A stretch of 64,000 nt of DNA from Rhodococcus sp. CH91. Lineage in GTDB: Bacteria > Actinomycetota > Actinomycetes > Mycobacteriales > Mycobacteriaceae. Made by a program: the position numbers and the translations under genes. The stretch spans positions 558,001-622,000 of the forward strand of contig NZ_JAKFYR010000001.1 in the NCBI RefSeq assembly GCF_022554085.1. Reading direction: 5' to 3'. Positions 40,562-49,577 of this stretch are shown one piece after another (within the stretch, counting starts at the first letter, position 1; the number at the start of each line of letters is the position of its first letter). The notes beneath the pieces were generated by a model, which had not been told where the DNA came from, searched no databases, and worked only from the letters and a program-made list of their open reading frames with translations.

Positions 40562-41311
40562 TCAGATTCCGACAGCGACCCGGCCTGCAGTGGCACCTCC
40601 GTCGACGATCAGGTCGTGCCCGGTGACATAGTCGGCGTCGTCCGAGGCGAGATACAGGATTCCCGTGGCCATCCGGGACGGATTCGCGGCGTATCCGATG
40701 GGCTGGAGTTTGTCGAGGATCTCGACGATGCCTTCCACGTCCGGAACCATGCCGCTCAGCATCGTCCCGGGTGAGATCGTATTCACTCGCACGCCTCGGG
40801 GAGCGAGTTCGAGTGCGCAGGCCTTGGACATCGCGACCACTGCCGCCTTCGTGCCGCAGTAGACCGCCATCCCTTCGGTGGGCAGGTACCCGCCGTTCGA
40901 GGCCGTGTTGACGATGACGCCGGATCCTTGCTCCGCCATGACCCGGCCTGCCGCTCGCGTGCCGTAGAAGATGCCGCCGAAGTTCACGGCCACCATGCGT
41001 TCGAAGTCGTCGTTCGTCGTTTCGAGAAGCGTTGTGGCGGCGTGGACGCCGGCGTTGTTGCACATCACGTCGAGCCGTCCGTACCGGGCGACGGTCTCGG
41101 TGACCAGGGCCTCGACCTCGGCCGGGTTGCCGACATCGGTACGCATGAAGTCGGCGCCGATCGTCTGCGCTGCGGCCGCGCCGACCTCTTGGTTGATGTC
41201 GGCCATGACCACACGAGCGCCTTCGGCGACCATCAATTCGGCGGTCGCGCGGCCGAGGCCGGAGGAGGCGCCGGTGATGATGACGATCTTGTCCTGCATG
41301 CGGTGTGACAT
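40562..41311 (-). CDS. Short-chain dehydrogenase/reductase of the catabolic island
   Basis: A 249-residue classical SDR: GASSGLGRATA near 13-23, NNAGVHAATT near 86-95, serine in NTASNGG and the YCGTK catalytic pair near 152-156. It is the last gene of the minus-strand operon that begins with the Old Yellow Enzyme gene at 44697 (gaps of 14-52 nt). A role in oxidising a hydroxyl intermediate of the alicyclic pathway is inferred from context. Confidence 0.87.
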   Translation of the reverse strand: MSHRMQDKIVIITGASSGLGRATAELMVAEGARVVMADINQEVGAAAAQTIGADFMRTDVGNPAEVEALVTETVARYGRLDVMCNNAGVHAATTLLETTNDDFERMVAVNFGGIFYGTRAAGRVMAEQGSGVIVNTASNGGYLPTEGMAVYCGTKAAVVAMSKACALELAPRGVRVNTISPGTMLSGMVPDVEGIVEILDKLQPIGYAANPSRMATGILYLASDDADYVTGHDLIVDGGATAGRVAVGI

Positions 41312-41354
41312 GTCGGCCTTTCTGGTGGTCGTGCCGGGGAACGGTCGGTGCGTG

Positions 41355-41864
41355 TCATGGTGTGGGCGAACGAAGGCCGCGCTCGGTGTAGAGCGCCTCG
41401 CTGCGTGCCTTCAGTGCGACAGCGGTGTCGTCGAAGGCGCGCTTCACCCACGCACCGCTGTCTGCCATGATCTGGTGTGCTTCCTCGCCGAGGAAGGCGT
41501 CGGTGGAGTAGTAGCGGCACCGGGTCTCGTCGATCGGTTCGATGACCTGATCGCGTCGGGCGGCCTGCGCGGAGACCTCGGTGGGCCGAAGTTCCCACGA
41601 CAGCAGGCGTTCCGGCACCACCGCGCAGACGTACTCGGTGTACGGGAAGGTCTCTGTCGCGCCCGAATAGTCGGTCAGCGTCATCTCCACGGGCGCGCCG
41701 ATTTCCAGTGTCGATTTCACGTTGATGCAGAACGGATTCCAGTGAGGATAGTTGTCGAGGTCGGTGAGGACCTCCCAGACGACACTCGGGGGTGCGTCGA
41801 TCTCGACTTCGATCGAGCGAACGGTGGTAGCGGAATCGTAGTGGGGGATGGATAGTTCGGTCAT
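41355..41864 (-). CDS. SRPBCC (START-like) family protein
   Basis: A 169-residue protein with the polyketide-cyclase/START pattern: SIEVEIDAPPSVVWEVLTDLDNYPHWNPF is represented by IDAPPSVVWEVLTD (about 22-35) and YPHWNPFC (39-46). The fold holds hydrophobic ligands in a deep pocket. AGGAGGTCCG lies right before ATG 41864. It sits in the island operon between two SDR genes, so it may bind or isomerise the hydrophobic substrate. No catalytic residue can be assigned. Confidence 0.82.
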   Translation of the reverse strand: MTELSIPHYDSATTVRSIEVEIDAPPSVVWEVLTDLDNYPHWNPFCINVKSTLEIGAPVEMTLTDYSGATETFPYTEYVCAVVPERLLSWELRPTEVSAQAARRDQVIEPIDETRCRYYSTDAFLGEEAHQIMADSGAWVKRAFDDTAVALKARSEALYTERGLRSPTP

Positions 41865-41878
41865 CGGACCTCCTGTGG

Positions 41879-42694
41879 TCAGCGGATGAGGGTTCCCAGG
41901 TCGACCGGAATCTGAGCTCCGGTGATGTGACGAGCTTCGTCGGACAGCAACCAGGCGACGGTGCCGGCGATGTCCTCCGCGTCGGTCGCCGCGTCCGGCA
42001 GGGCGTTCATGAAGATCGGGCCGAGGGTGTCGGCGTGGTCGGCGATCAGCTGCTGCATCTCGACGGGCTGCATGTCGGTGGTCACCCCGGCGGGGTGAAC
42101 GGTGTTGACGCGGATGCGGTGCTGCCCGAGTTCGTTGGCCAGGGTTTTGCACAGCCCGACGACTCCGTGCTTACTGGCCGAGTAGGCGGCGACGAACGGC
42201 AATCCGCGCAGACCTGCCACCGAACTCGTCATGACGATGGCACCACCGCGGCCCTGCTCGAGCAGGATCGGCACGGCTGCCTTGACGGTGTGGAAGACCC
42301 CGGTCAGGTTGATGTCGATGGTCTCCTGCCACTGCTCGAGCGCGTGCTCCCAGGTCGTGGCGGCGGTGCAGACACCGGCGTTGGCGACGACGACGTCGAG
42401 GCCGCCGAGTTCGGCGACTCCCTCGGAGAGTGCCCGGTCGAGTGCGTCGAAGTCACGGACGTCGACCTCGCGGGCGATGATGCGCCGGCCGAGTGCTTCG
42501 ACCTCCTTGACGGTCACGGCCAGATCGTCCGGGCCGGCGCCGGGATAGGCGGGGTATTCGAGGGGCTTGCAGATGTCGACGGCGATGATGTCGGCGCCTT
42601 CGCTCGCCAGCCGGACGGCTTCGGCGCGGCCCTGTCCGCGGGCGGCTCCGGTGATGAACGCGATCCTGCCATCGAAGCGGCGTGTGCTCGTCAT
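41879..42694 (-). CDS. Mycofactocin-coupled SDR (carveol dehydrogenase-like nicotinoprotein)
   Basis: A 271-residue SDR with GAARGQGRAEA near 16-26 and an insertion after the second strand (ICKPLEYPAYPGAGPDDLAV, about 40-59, then VEALGRRIIAREVDVRD) that marks the mycofactocin-dependent SDR family. In that family NAD is bound non-exchangeably and mycofactocin accepts the electrons. YSASKHG is the catalytic pair. Carveol dehydrogenase of R. erythropolis DCL14 belongs to this group. Part of the OYE operon; probably oxidises a secondary alcohol to the ketone used by the monooxygenases. Confidence 0.85.
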   Translation of the reverse strand: MTSTRRFDGRIAFITGAARGQGRAEAVRLASEGADIIAVDICKPLEYPAYPGAGPDDLAVTVKEVEALGRRIIAREVDVRDFDALDRALSEGVAELGGLDVVVANAGVCTAATTWEHALEQWQETIDINLTGVFHTVKAAVPILLEQGRGGAIVMTSSVAGLRGLPFVAAYSASKHGVVGLCKTLANELGQHRIRVNTVHPAGVTTDMQPVEMQQLIADHADTLGPIFMNALPDAATDAEDIAGTVAWLLSDEARHITGAQIPVDLGTLIR

Positions 42695-42731
42695 GATGCT
42701 CCGTTCTGAACAGGAGTGATTGTGGTCGGGA

Positions 42732-43541
42732 TCAGGTGAAGGATGCGTGGCCACCGGTCAGGACGGCACCGCCGTCGGTCGTGACGTCGAAGCGCGCGTC
42801 GGTCGCGTCGCCCCACGCGCGGACCTGTGCGGTGTCGCCTGGGAAGACGGGTGCCGCGAAACGGCCGGACAGGGCCTTCAGGTCGGCCGGGTGGGCGCCG
42901 AGCATGTCTGCGAGAGGCAAAGTGGTCGCCGCGAGGGTGCACATCCCGTGCAGGATCGGGCGCGGTTGCCCGATGCGTGCTGCGGCGTCGGGATCGATGT
43001 GGATGTGGTGCCGGTCGCCGGTGAGCCGGTAGAGCGCGGCCTGATCCGGATCGGTCGTCAGCGTGCCCACCACCGTGGGATCCGCCTCGGGCGTGGACGG
43101 TGCCGAGGGGCCGCGGTCGCCACCGAATCCGCCGGCGCCGGGTGCGAACAGCGACCAGGTGGCCACGAAGTAGTCGCTCTCGACGACCACATCGAAGATC
43201 GCGGCACGGCCCTTGTCCCAGAACTCACCGACCCGTGCCGACAACGTGATCTCGCCGGACCGGGGGAGGGGAGCGAGCACGTCGAGACTCTGTGAACCGT
43301 GGAGAGCGGTCTTCGTGTCGAACGCCCCGAGAGCGCCGAGTGCATCGGGAGCCCACTGTGCCAGGGTCAGGGCGAAGGTGGGCAGAACGCGGAGCCGGTC
43401 CTCGAAGACCAGGTCGAGGTCGGTGGCGTGGGCACCGACCGCCAGCGCGTACAGGACGGCGTCGCGCTCGTCGTAGCCGACCACTCGGGTGCCCAGGTCG
43501 AGGCCACGCCACCGGGTGGGGGTCGACGTCGTGTCGTTCAT
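42732..43541 (-). CDS. MaoC-type (double hot-dog) enoyl-CoA hydratase 2
   Basis: A 269-residue double hot-dog protein. The hydratase-2 motif reads YRLTGDRHHIHIDP followed by PILHGMC, with the catalytic Asp and His in the first part (about 167-180). The N-terminal half is a degenerate hot-dog, as in eukaryotic-type hydratase 2 proteins. It hydrates a 2-enoyl-CoA during beta-oxidation. Located 37 nt upstream of the mycofactocin-type SDR in the OYE operon. Confidence 0.88.
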   Translation of the reverse strand: MNDTTSTPTRWRGLDLGTRVVGYDERDAVLYALAVGAHATDLDLVFEDRLRVLPTFALTLAQWAPDALGALGAFDTKTALHGSQSLDVLAPLPRSGEITLSARVGEFWDKGRAAIFDVVVESDYFVATWSLFAPGAGGFGGDRGPSAPSTPEADPTVVGTLTTDPDQAALYRLTGDRHHIHIDPDAAARIGQPRPILHGMCTLAATTLPLADMLGAHPADLKALSGRFAAPVFPGDTAQVRAWGDATDARFDVTTDGGAVLTGGHASFT

Positions 43542-43593
43542 CGATGGAGTTCCGTTCGGTTGTTGTCGGCGTGTTTGTGATCGATCTGTCGGG

Positions 43594-44697
43594 TCACACG
43601 GTCGCCGGGGTGAATCGCGGGTAGTCGAGGTAGCCCTCGGCGCCGCCGCCGTAATAGGTGTTCGGGTCCGGTGCCGTCAGCGGCCACCCGTGCTGCAGGC
43701 GTGCGACGAGGTCGGGGTTCGCGATGAACGGTTGTCCGAAGGCGGCGAGGTCGATCAGGTCCCGCTCGATCAGTTCGTCGGCGTATTCCTGGGTCATTCC
43801 GCCGGCGAGGATGATCGTTCCCCGGAACCGGGCACGGAAGGCCGTGAGGAAGTCGGTGCCGAGGAGCCGACTGTCGGAGGGCCGCTGGTCGATGAGGTGG
43901 ACGTAGGTGAGGTCGCGACGCGACAACTCCGAGGCCAGGTACAGATAGGTCTCTGCTGCCTCGGGATAGGCAGGCATGTCGAACAATTCGCTGAACGGGG
44001 AGAGACGGATCCCGACCCGGTCGGCGCCGAGCACGTCGATCACGGCGTCGACCGTCTCGAGCAGGAACCGGGCGCGATCGCCGAAGGAGCCGCCGTACCG
44101 GTCGGAGCGGGTGTTGGTCGCGGGGTTGAGAAACTGTTCGAACAGGTAGCCGTTGGCTCCGTGCAACTCGACTCCGTCGAAGCCGGACACTTCGGCATTG
44201 GCTGCCGCACGGGCGAAGTCGTCGACCACGCGACCGACTTCCTCGGTGCTCAGTGGACGGGGATCGCTGACGTCGACGAATCCGACATGCCCGTTATCGT
44301 CCGACGCGAAGATCTTGCTCTCCGGAGCAGGTACGGCGCCTGCGCTGACGGGTTGTCCACCTTCCGGCTGGAGGGAGGCGTGCGACAACCGGCCGACGTG
44401 CCAGAGCTGAGCGAAGATCCGTCCGCCCTCGCCGTGGACGGCGTCGGTGACGGTGCGCCAACCGGCGACCTGTGTCGGCGACCAGATGCCCGGGACGTAC
44501 ACGTAGCCTTGTGCTTCCGGAGAGATCGGGGTGCCTTCGGTGATGATGAGTCCGGCGGTCGACCGCTGGCGGTAGTACTCCGCCGTCTCCGCGGTGGGGA
44601 TGGTGTCGATGCACCGTGCCCGTGTCATGGGCGCCATCACGAGACGATTGTCGAGGGCGAGTTCACCGAGCCGGTGGGGGTCGAACAACCGAGTCAA
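43594..44697 (-). CDS. Old Yellow Enzyme-family alkene reductase
   Basis: A 367-residue FMN-dependent TIM-barrel reductase. APMTRARC near 22-29, the substrate-anchoring pair in HGANGY (about 179-184), NTRSDRYGGS and the phosphate-binding AGGMT/FGQPFIANPD segments are all present. OYEs reduce the C=C bond of alpha,beta-unsaturated ketones; carvone is a classic rhodococcal substrate. The only possible start is TTG 44697, since an in-frame TAG lies about 30 nt upstream. First gene of a five-gene operon driven by the palindrome-containing promoter at 44844-44872. Confidence 0.9.
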   Translation of the reverse strand: MTRLFDPHRLGELALDNRLVMAPMTRARCIDTIPTAETAEYYRQRSTAGLIITEGTPISPEAQGYVYVPGIWSPTQVAGWRTVTDAVHGEGGRIFAQLWHVGRLSHASLQPEGGQPVSAGAVPAPESKIFASDDNGHVGFVDVSDPRPLSTEEVGRVVDDFARAAANAEVSGFDGVELHGANGYLFEQFLNPATNTRSDRYGGSFGDRARFLLETVDAVIDVLGADRVGIRLSPFSELFDMPAYPEAAETYLYLASELSRRDLTYVHLIDQRPSDSRLLGTDFLTAFRARFRGTIILAGGMTQEYADELIERDLIDLAAFGQPFIANPDLVARLQHGWPLTAPDPNTYYGGGAEGYLDYPRFTPATV

Positions 44698-44831
44698 CGC
44701 TGTCTCTTTTCTGGAGGAGGTCTACGACTCTTGTTCACGGCCGCGGCGCGGAACTCGACCGGACCGTGGTGTCCGGAGATCGATACGCGACGGAAAGTAT
44801 TGTTATAGAACAGATCTCACTCGAACGGGCC

Positions 44832-44872
44832 GTGATGGGGATCACTGTAGCCTTTGGCTGCGACAGCGTCAA
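44832..44872 (-). promoter_or_regulatory. Regulated promoter 1 of the island (OYE operon)
   Basis: On the minus strand TTGACG (44872-44867), a 17-bp spacer and TACAGT (44849-44844). A 15-bp imperfect palindrome, GTAGCCTTTGGCTGC (44847-44861), fills the spacer and runs into the -10. A second palindrome, GTGATGGGGATCAC (44832-44845), overlaps the end of the -10 and the start site. Four other island promoters share this architecture. The untranslated leader to TTG 44697 would be about 140 nt. Confidence 0.8.
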
Positions 44873-44888
44873 CACATCCTGCCCGGGG

Positions 44889-45932
44889 TCAGAACTCGAT
44901 CTCGATCGGACCCGAGTCGGGACGTGCCTGGCATCCGAGGATGTACCCCTCGGCGATATCGGACGGATCGAGGATGTCCGACTTCTCCATCACGACCGTG
45001 CCCAACCTCACTGTGCATGCGCAGGATCCACATTCACCCGATCGGCAGGAGAACGGTACGTCGACACCGCGATCCAGCAACACGTCGACGAGCGTACTGC
45101 CGCTCGGCCACTCGAACCGATGTGACCGACCGTCCAGGTGCACGACCGTGTCGACCGCAGAAGCGGGATCGTCGTCGACGAGGGGCCGAGGTGTTTCGAA
45201 AGGGTCGCCCGAAAGCGACACGAACACTTCCTGATGGAAACGCTCAGCGGGAACATCTGCCGCTCGCACCCCTTCGGCGACGCCGTCCATGAACGGCGCG
45301 GGGCCACAGACGAACACCTCACGTGAGGTGTGCTCTGCCGCCAGTGCCGCGAACCTCTCACGTGGAGGGATGCCGTGCACGTCGTCGAACCAGTAGTGGA
45401 TCGTCAGACGGTCGTCGAACTTCGCGGCGTAACCCTCGAGTTCGCGGTGGAAGATCACCGAGTTGCGGTCGCGATTGGCGTAGAAGAGAACGACCGACCG
45501 GTCGGACCGGAGCAGGGCCGTCTTCAGGATCGAGATGATCGGCGTGATGCCGCTGCCTGCCGCGAACAGCAGGAAATCGCTCGTGAAATCCGCCGGCGTG
45601 AAGCGGCCCGAGGGCGGCAGGACGGTGAGGGAACTACCTGGTTCGACGTTGTCGCACAACCAGTTCGAACCGTAACCGCCGGCGGTGCGTTTGACGGTGA
45701 CCTTCAACTCGTCGTCGATGCCGGGAGCGCTCGACAGCGAATACGACCTGGCGACATGCCCGGTGCGGTCGCTCGGTATCCGGACGGTCAGGAACTGGCC
45801 GGGCCGGTACGCGAACAGTTCACGAGAGTTCTCCGGCGTGCGCAGGACGATCGACTTCGAATCGGGGGTCTCTTCGATGACGTCGATGACGGTCAGTTCG
45901 TATCCGACACCGACGGTGTGCACGGTGTTCAC
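44889..45932 (-). CDS. Ferredoxin-NAD reductase component of a ring-hydroxylating oxygenase (KshB-like)
   Basis: A 347-residue three-domain electron-transfer protein: FAD domain with RSYSLSS (62-68), NAD domain with GSGITP (126-131), and a C-terminal plant-type 2Fe-2S domain with Cys296, Cys301, Cys304 and Cys334. This order matches 3-ketosteroid 9-alpha-hydroxylase reductase and phenylacetyl-CoA epoxidase-type reductases. Starts at GTG 45932. It is the last gene of the esterase-SDR-BVMO unit and is the obvious partner of the Rieske oxygenase at 54820. Confidence 0.9.
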   Translation of the reverse strand: MNTVHTVGVGYELTVIDVIEETPDSKSIVLRTPENSRELFAYRPGQFLTVRIPSDRTGHVARSYSLSSAPGIDDELKVTVKRTAGGYGSNWLCDNVEPGSSLTVLPPSGRFTPADFTSDFLLFAAGSGITPIISILKTALLRSDRSVVLFYANRDRNSVIFHRELEGYAAKFDDRLTIHYWFDDVHGIPPRERFAALAAEHTSREVFVCGPAPFMDGVAEGVRAADVPAERFHQEVFVSLSGDPFETPRPLVDDDPASAVDTVVHLDGRSHRFEWPSGSTLVDVLLDRGVDVPFSCRSGECGSCACTVRLGTVVMEKSDILDPSDIAEGYILGCQARPDSGPIEIEF

Positions 45933-46003
45933 TCTCGGTTGCCTGCGCTCTCCGTTGACTACGTCGTTCTCGTGAATTCGCCTGTGTGATCCGAAATTCG
46001 GAT

Positions 46004-47653
46004 TCAGGACAGGGATGTGCGCTGCTTCTTCTCGAATCCGGTGTACCCCTCATCCGCGGCGCGGGTGCACCAGTCGGAATAGCGTTGGAAACCACCGACG
46101 TACATCAGCAGGGCCCGCGGCTTGCCGGGGATGTTCGCACCCGTGTACCAGGAGTCGGTGCGGGAGTGCATCGTGCGCGAGGCGGCGGTGTCGACTTCGG
46201 CCGCCCACTCGCTCTCCTGCGCCGGAGTGGCGCCGAAGCGGGAGATCTCGTTCTCCTCGAGATGATCGATGGTCCGCAGGATCCAATCGACCTGCCACTC
46301 ACCGGTGGTGATCATCTGCGCCAGGACGGACGGGCTGCCGGGGCCGTGCACCATGAACAGGTTCGGGAAACCGGCTGTCATCAGACCGAAGACGGTCCTC
46401 GGTCCGTCGGACCAGTGATCGGCGAGTCGCGCTCCGTCGACGCCGGTCACGTTCATCCTCAGCATCGAACCGGTCATCGCGTCGAAGCCGGTGGCAAAGA
46501 TGATCACGTCGAGGTCGTATTCGGACTCGCTGGTGCGCAGGCCCGATTCGGTGATCTCCTCGATGGGGTGGGTCCGTACGTCGACCAGCTGGACGTTGCC
46601 TCGGTTGAAGGTCTCGTAGTAGCCGGAGTCGATACAGATCCGCTTGCCGCCGATCGGATAGGTCTTCGGGCACAGGAGCTCTGCGGTCTCGGGGTCGTGG
46701 ACCATGGACCGAATCTTGTTGCGTACGAACTCGGCGAGGATCTCGTTCGCCTTCGGATCGCTGGAGGTATCGGTGAACGTCCGGATGAACTCGAGTCCGT
46801 TCCGGGCGTTCCACGCCCGCTCCATGACCTCTTCGCGCTCTTCTTCGGTGTAGTCGAAGATCGAACGCTGCTCGGCGACATTGCTCATGAGCACCGCGCC
46901 GTGGGTGCCGAGGATCTGCTTGCGCCGCTCGGGATAGTTGGCCTTCCACTCCTGCTGGTATTCCGCATCCAGTTTCCGGTTGCGCGAGGGAAGGCTGAAG
47001 TTCGGGGTCCGCTGGAAGACCGTGAGGTGCTCGGCGACCGCAGCGACCTCGGGGGTGATCTGGATGCCTGTGGAACCGGTACCGATCAGACCGACGCGCT
47101 TGCCGGCGAGGTCGACGCCCTCCTTGGGCCACCGCGAGGTGTGGTACGCCTCGCCGCGGAAACGATCCAGTCCGGGCCAGTCCGGGACGTTCGAGACGTC
47201 GAGGCTGCCGGTCGCCGCGATCACGTGCCGGGCGATAAAGCGGTCGCCCGAAGCGGTACCGACATGCCATTCGTCCGCGGACTCGTCGAAGGTCAGTTCG
47301 TCGACGCGGGTCTCGAAGCGGATGTCCTCACGCAGGCCGAAGCGATCGGCGACATGGTTCGCGTATGCCTCGAGGTCCGGTTGCGGCGAGAAGTGCTCCG
47401 ACCACGACCATTCCTGCTGGAGATCGTCGTCGAAGGAGTACGAGTACTGCATGGACTCGATGTCCACGCGGGCGCCTGGATAGCGGTTCCAGTACCAGGT
47501 GCCGCCCACGCCGTCGCCTGCCTCCAGGCAGACGACCCGTCGGCCCTGCCGACGGAGACGGTGAAGTGCGTACATTCCGCTGAATCCCGCGCCGATGACG
47601 ACGACGTCGAAACGTTCGGCGGTACGGCCGGCTTCCGGGGTCGAGGTGGACAT
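46004..47653 (-). CDS. Baeyer-Villiger monooxygenase (cyclohexanone monooxygenase type)
   Basis: A 549-residue flavoprotein with FAD motif GAGFSG (21-26), GTWYWNRYPGARVD (51-64), the Baeyer-Villiger fingerprint FRGEAYHTSRWP at 165-176 and the NADPH motif GTGSTG near 190. It inserts oxygen next to a ketone, giving a lactone or ester. GGAGGAAC before ATG 47653 sets the start. Flanked by an SDR and an esterase, the expected alcohol-oxidation and ester-hydrolysis steps. Ketone substrate unknown; cyclic ketones are typical of this subgroup. Confidence 0.93.
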   Translation of the reverse strand: MSTSTPEAGRTAERFDVVVIGAGFSGMYALHRLRRQGRRVVCLEAGDGVGGTWYWNRYPGARVDIESMQYSYSFDDDLQQEWSWSEHFSPQPDLEAYANHVADRFGLREDIRFETRVDELTFDESADEWHVGTASGDRFIARHVIAATGSLDVSNVPDWPGLDRFRGEAYHTSRWPKEGVDLAGKRVGLIGTGSTGIQITPEVAAVAEHLTVFQRTPNFSLPSRNRKLDAEYQQEWKANYPERRKQILGTHGAVLMSNVAEQRSIFDYTEEEREEVMERAWNARNGLEFIRTFTDTSSDPKANEILAEFVRNKIRSMVHDPETAELLCPKTYPIGGKRICIDSGYYETFNRGNVQLVDVRTHPIEEITESGLRTSESEYDLDVIIFATGFDAMTGSMLRMNVTGVDGARLADHWSDGPRTVFGLMTAGFPNLFMVHGPGSPSVLAQMITTGEWQVDWILRTIDHLEENEISRFGATPAQESEWAAEVDTAASRTMHSRTDSWYTGANIPGKPRALLMYVGGFQRYSDWCTRAADEGYTGFEKKQRTSLS

Positions 47654-47722
47654 GTTCCTCCAAGGATCGGATCTGCTTCGGCGGCGCGAGGCGGCCTGCT
47701 GAGGAATTCGGGGTGGAGATTG

Positions 47723-48448
47723 CTACCCGAGCAGGGAGCCGCCGTCCGCGACGACGTCGGTGCCGTTGACGAAGGACGCGTCGTCCGAAGCGAGGAAGAC
47801 CACGACGTTGGCGGTCTCCTGCGGGTCGGCCTGGCGCTTGAGGCCGGTCGGGGCCTCGGTGGAGGCGGTGGTCGGCGACATGCCGGTGCGAATATTGCCG
47901 GGCAGCACCGCATTCACCCGGATACTCGACGGTTCGAGCTCGATCGCCGCGGTCCGCGTCAGCCCGCGCAGGGCCCACTTCGACATGCTGTACGAGCCGT
48001 GCCCGGCATAGGACGTCGTTCCGGCGAGCGACGAAACGTTCACGATCGAACCGCCACCGCGGGCGCGCATCGCGGGGGCGACGGCCTGGATGCCGAGGAA
48101 CGGTCCGCGCAGGTTGACGGCGAGGACCTTGTCGAGGTCGGCGACGGTCTCCTCCTGGAGGAGCTGCTTGCGGTAGATTGCCGCGTTGTTGACGAGGACG
48201 TCGAGGCCGCCGAAGGCCGAGGTCGCGAGGGCGACAGTGGCGGCCCAGTCCTCCGGGGAGGTCACGTCGAGGTGAGTGTGGACGACGGAGTCTCCGAGGT
48301 CATCGGCGACGGTCTTCGCCAGGTCGTCGAGGACGTCACCGATCACGACCGAGCAACCTTCGCGCGCGAGTGTCCGGACGATCCGTTCGCCCTGTCCGCG
48401 TGCGCCACCGGTGACGATCGCGACCTTTCCTTCAAAGCGGTGCGGCAT
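47723..48448 (-). CDS. Short-chain dehydrogenase (3-alpha/20-beta-hydroxysteroid dehydrogenase-like)
   Basis: A 241-residue classical SDR: GGARGQGERIV near 14-24, NNAAIYRKQLL near 86-96, NVSSLAG with the catalytic serine and YSMSKWALRG with the Tyr/Lys pair near 151-155. The YSMSKWALRGL stretch is typical of the 3-alpha(20-beta)-hydroxysteroid dehydrogenase group, which also accepts cyclic alcohols. It lies 28 nt after the esterase gene and 69 nt before the BVMO gene, and probably supplies the ketone. Confidence 0.88.
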   Translation of the reverse strand: MPHRFEGKVAIVTGGARGQGERIVRTLAREGCSVVIGDVLDDLAKTVADDLGDSVVHTHLDVTSPEDWAATVALATSAFGGLDVLVNNAAIYRKQLLQEETVADLDKVLAVNLRGPFLGIQAVAPAMRARGGGSIVNVSSLAGTTSYAGHGSYSMSKWALRGLTRTAAIELEPSSIRVNAVLPGNIRTGMSPTTASTEAPTGLKRQADPQETANVVVFLASDDASFVNGTDVVADGGSLLG

Positions 48449-48476
48449 GATTCTCCGATTCCGGGATGCTCGTGGT

Positions 48477-49418
48477 TCAGCTGGTCAGTGCTCGCCGGAT
48501 GGCGGCGGTGTAGTCGGCGTCGATCCGCTGGGAGATCGCAGCCTGGGGGAACACTCCGGACGATCCGTGGAAGGTCCCGGGGTAGAGATGCAGTTCGGTG
48601 GGCACGCCCGCCTGCGTCAACCGCTGGGCGTAGTCGATCCCCTCGTCGCGGAGCGGATCGAAGGAGGTGACCGCGATGTAGGCCGGGGGCAATCCGCGTA
48701 GGTCGACCGCTCTGGCGGGGGCGGCGTACTCCGATGTCGTATTCCGGTCGGCGTCGGCCCCGAGATAGTGACGCCAACTGTCGATCCCGTTCTGCCGGTT
48801 CCACAACGGGGAATCGATGTACTCGGTGGCAGAAGTCGTGAGCAGCCGGTCGTCGAGGACGGGGGAGTCGAGTGCCTGGAAGATCACCGCGGGACCATCG
48901 GTGTCGCGGGCCTTCAGTGCGACTGCCGCGGCGAGACCGGCGCCGGCGCTGATCCCGGCGAGGACGATCCGGCTCGGGTCGATTCCGAGGTCGTTGTCGC
49001 CGGCAACCCAGGTCAGAGCGTCGTGGGCGTCGTGGAACGGTGTGGGGAAGGGATGTTCCGGCGCGAGGCGGTAGTTGACGGAGACCACCACCGCGCCGAG
49101 ATTCGCGGCGAGTGCCGACGGAACCCGGACATCGGTGGCGGCGTCGCCGAAGACGAATCCGCCGCCGTGGAAATAGACGATTCCGGGAAGCGGCCGGCCG
49201 GCACGGTCTTCCGGCCGGAACACGACGAGGTCGATGCCGGATCCGTCGGTCGCCGGCGCTGTCCGGCGGGTCACCTCGACGGCCGCGGGAACGGCCGACA
49301 TCGGATCTTCCGTCCTCATGGAAGCAATTACCGCACGCGCCTTTTCGGCATCGGAGACGTCGAGTTCGGGAAGGACTCCCATCATCGGCCGGTATGCGGG
49401 ATCGACGGCGTAGGACAT
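48477..49418 (-). CDS. HSL-family esterase/lactone hydrolase
   Basis: A 313-residue alpha/beta hydrolase: HGGGFVFGD oxyanion motif near 84-92, YRLAPEHPFPTP, nucleophile serine in GISAGAG near 154-160, the acid in SFDPLRDEG and the histidine in GTFHGS near 284. It belongs to the GDXG group, which includes the monoterpene epsilon-lactone hydrolase of R. erythropolis. AAGGAGAGG precedes ATG 49418. First gene of the esterase-SDR-BVMO-reductase unit, under promoter 2. Likely opens the lactone or ester made by a Baeyer-Villiger enzyme. Confidence 0.88.
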   Translation of the reverse strand: MSYAVDPAYRPMMGVLPELDVSDAEKARAVIASMRTEDPMSAVPAAVEVTRRTAPATDGSGIDLVVFRPEDRAGRPLPGIVYFHGGGFVFGDAATDVRVPSALAANLGAVVVSVNYRLAPEHPFPTPFHDAHDALTWVAGDNDLGIDPSRIVLAGISAGAGLAAAVALKARDTDGPAVIFQALDSPVLDDRLLTTSATEYIDSPLWNRQNGIDSWRHYLGADADRNTTSEYAAPARAVDLRGLPPAYIAVTSFDPLRDEGIDYAQRLTQAGVPTELHLYPGTFHGSSGVFPQAAISQRIDADYTAAIRRALTS

Positions 49419-49481
49419 CGATTCCTCTCCTTGTGCAGTAGGAACGAAGCGCCCGGTATACCGCGACCGGAACGTCGGGAG

Positions 49482-49537
49482 GTGACCACGATCACTGCGG
49501 CTGGGGAAACTGTAGCCACTGGCTACCGACTCGTCAA
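49482..49537 (-). promoter_or_regulatory. Regulated promoter 2 of the island (esterase-BVMO operon)
   Basis: Minus-strand TTGACG (49537-49532), 17 bp, TACAGT (49514-49509). A perfect 15-bp palindrome, GTAGCCACTGGCTAC, occupies 49512-49526. The second dyad GTGACCACGATCAC is at 49482-49495, here about 14 bp beyond the -10 instead of touching it. The leader to ATG 49418 would be about 85 nt. Confidence 0.85.
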
Positions 49538-49577
49538 CCTTCGGTCGGGATGTCGGCGTGAGAGGTGTCGGACCGGG

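Noticed and set aside
45986-48670. Very long plus-strand open frame (894 codons) opposite the BVMO and SDR genes
   Set aside because: The minus strand carries complete, motif-bearing enzymes; the frame is an artefact of G+C-biased third positions.
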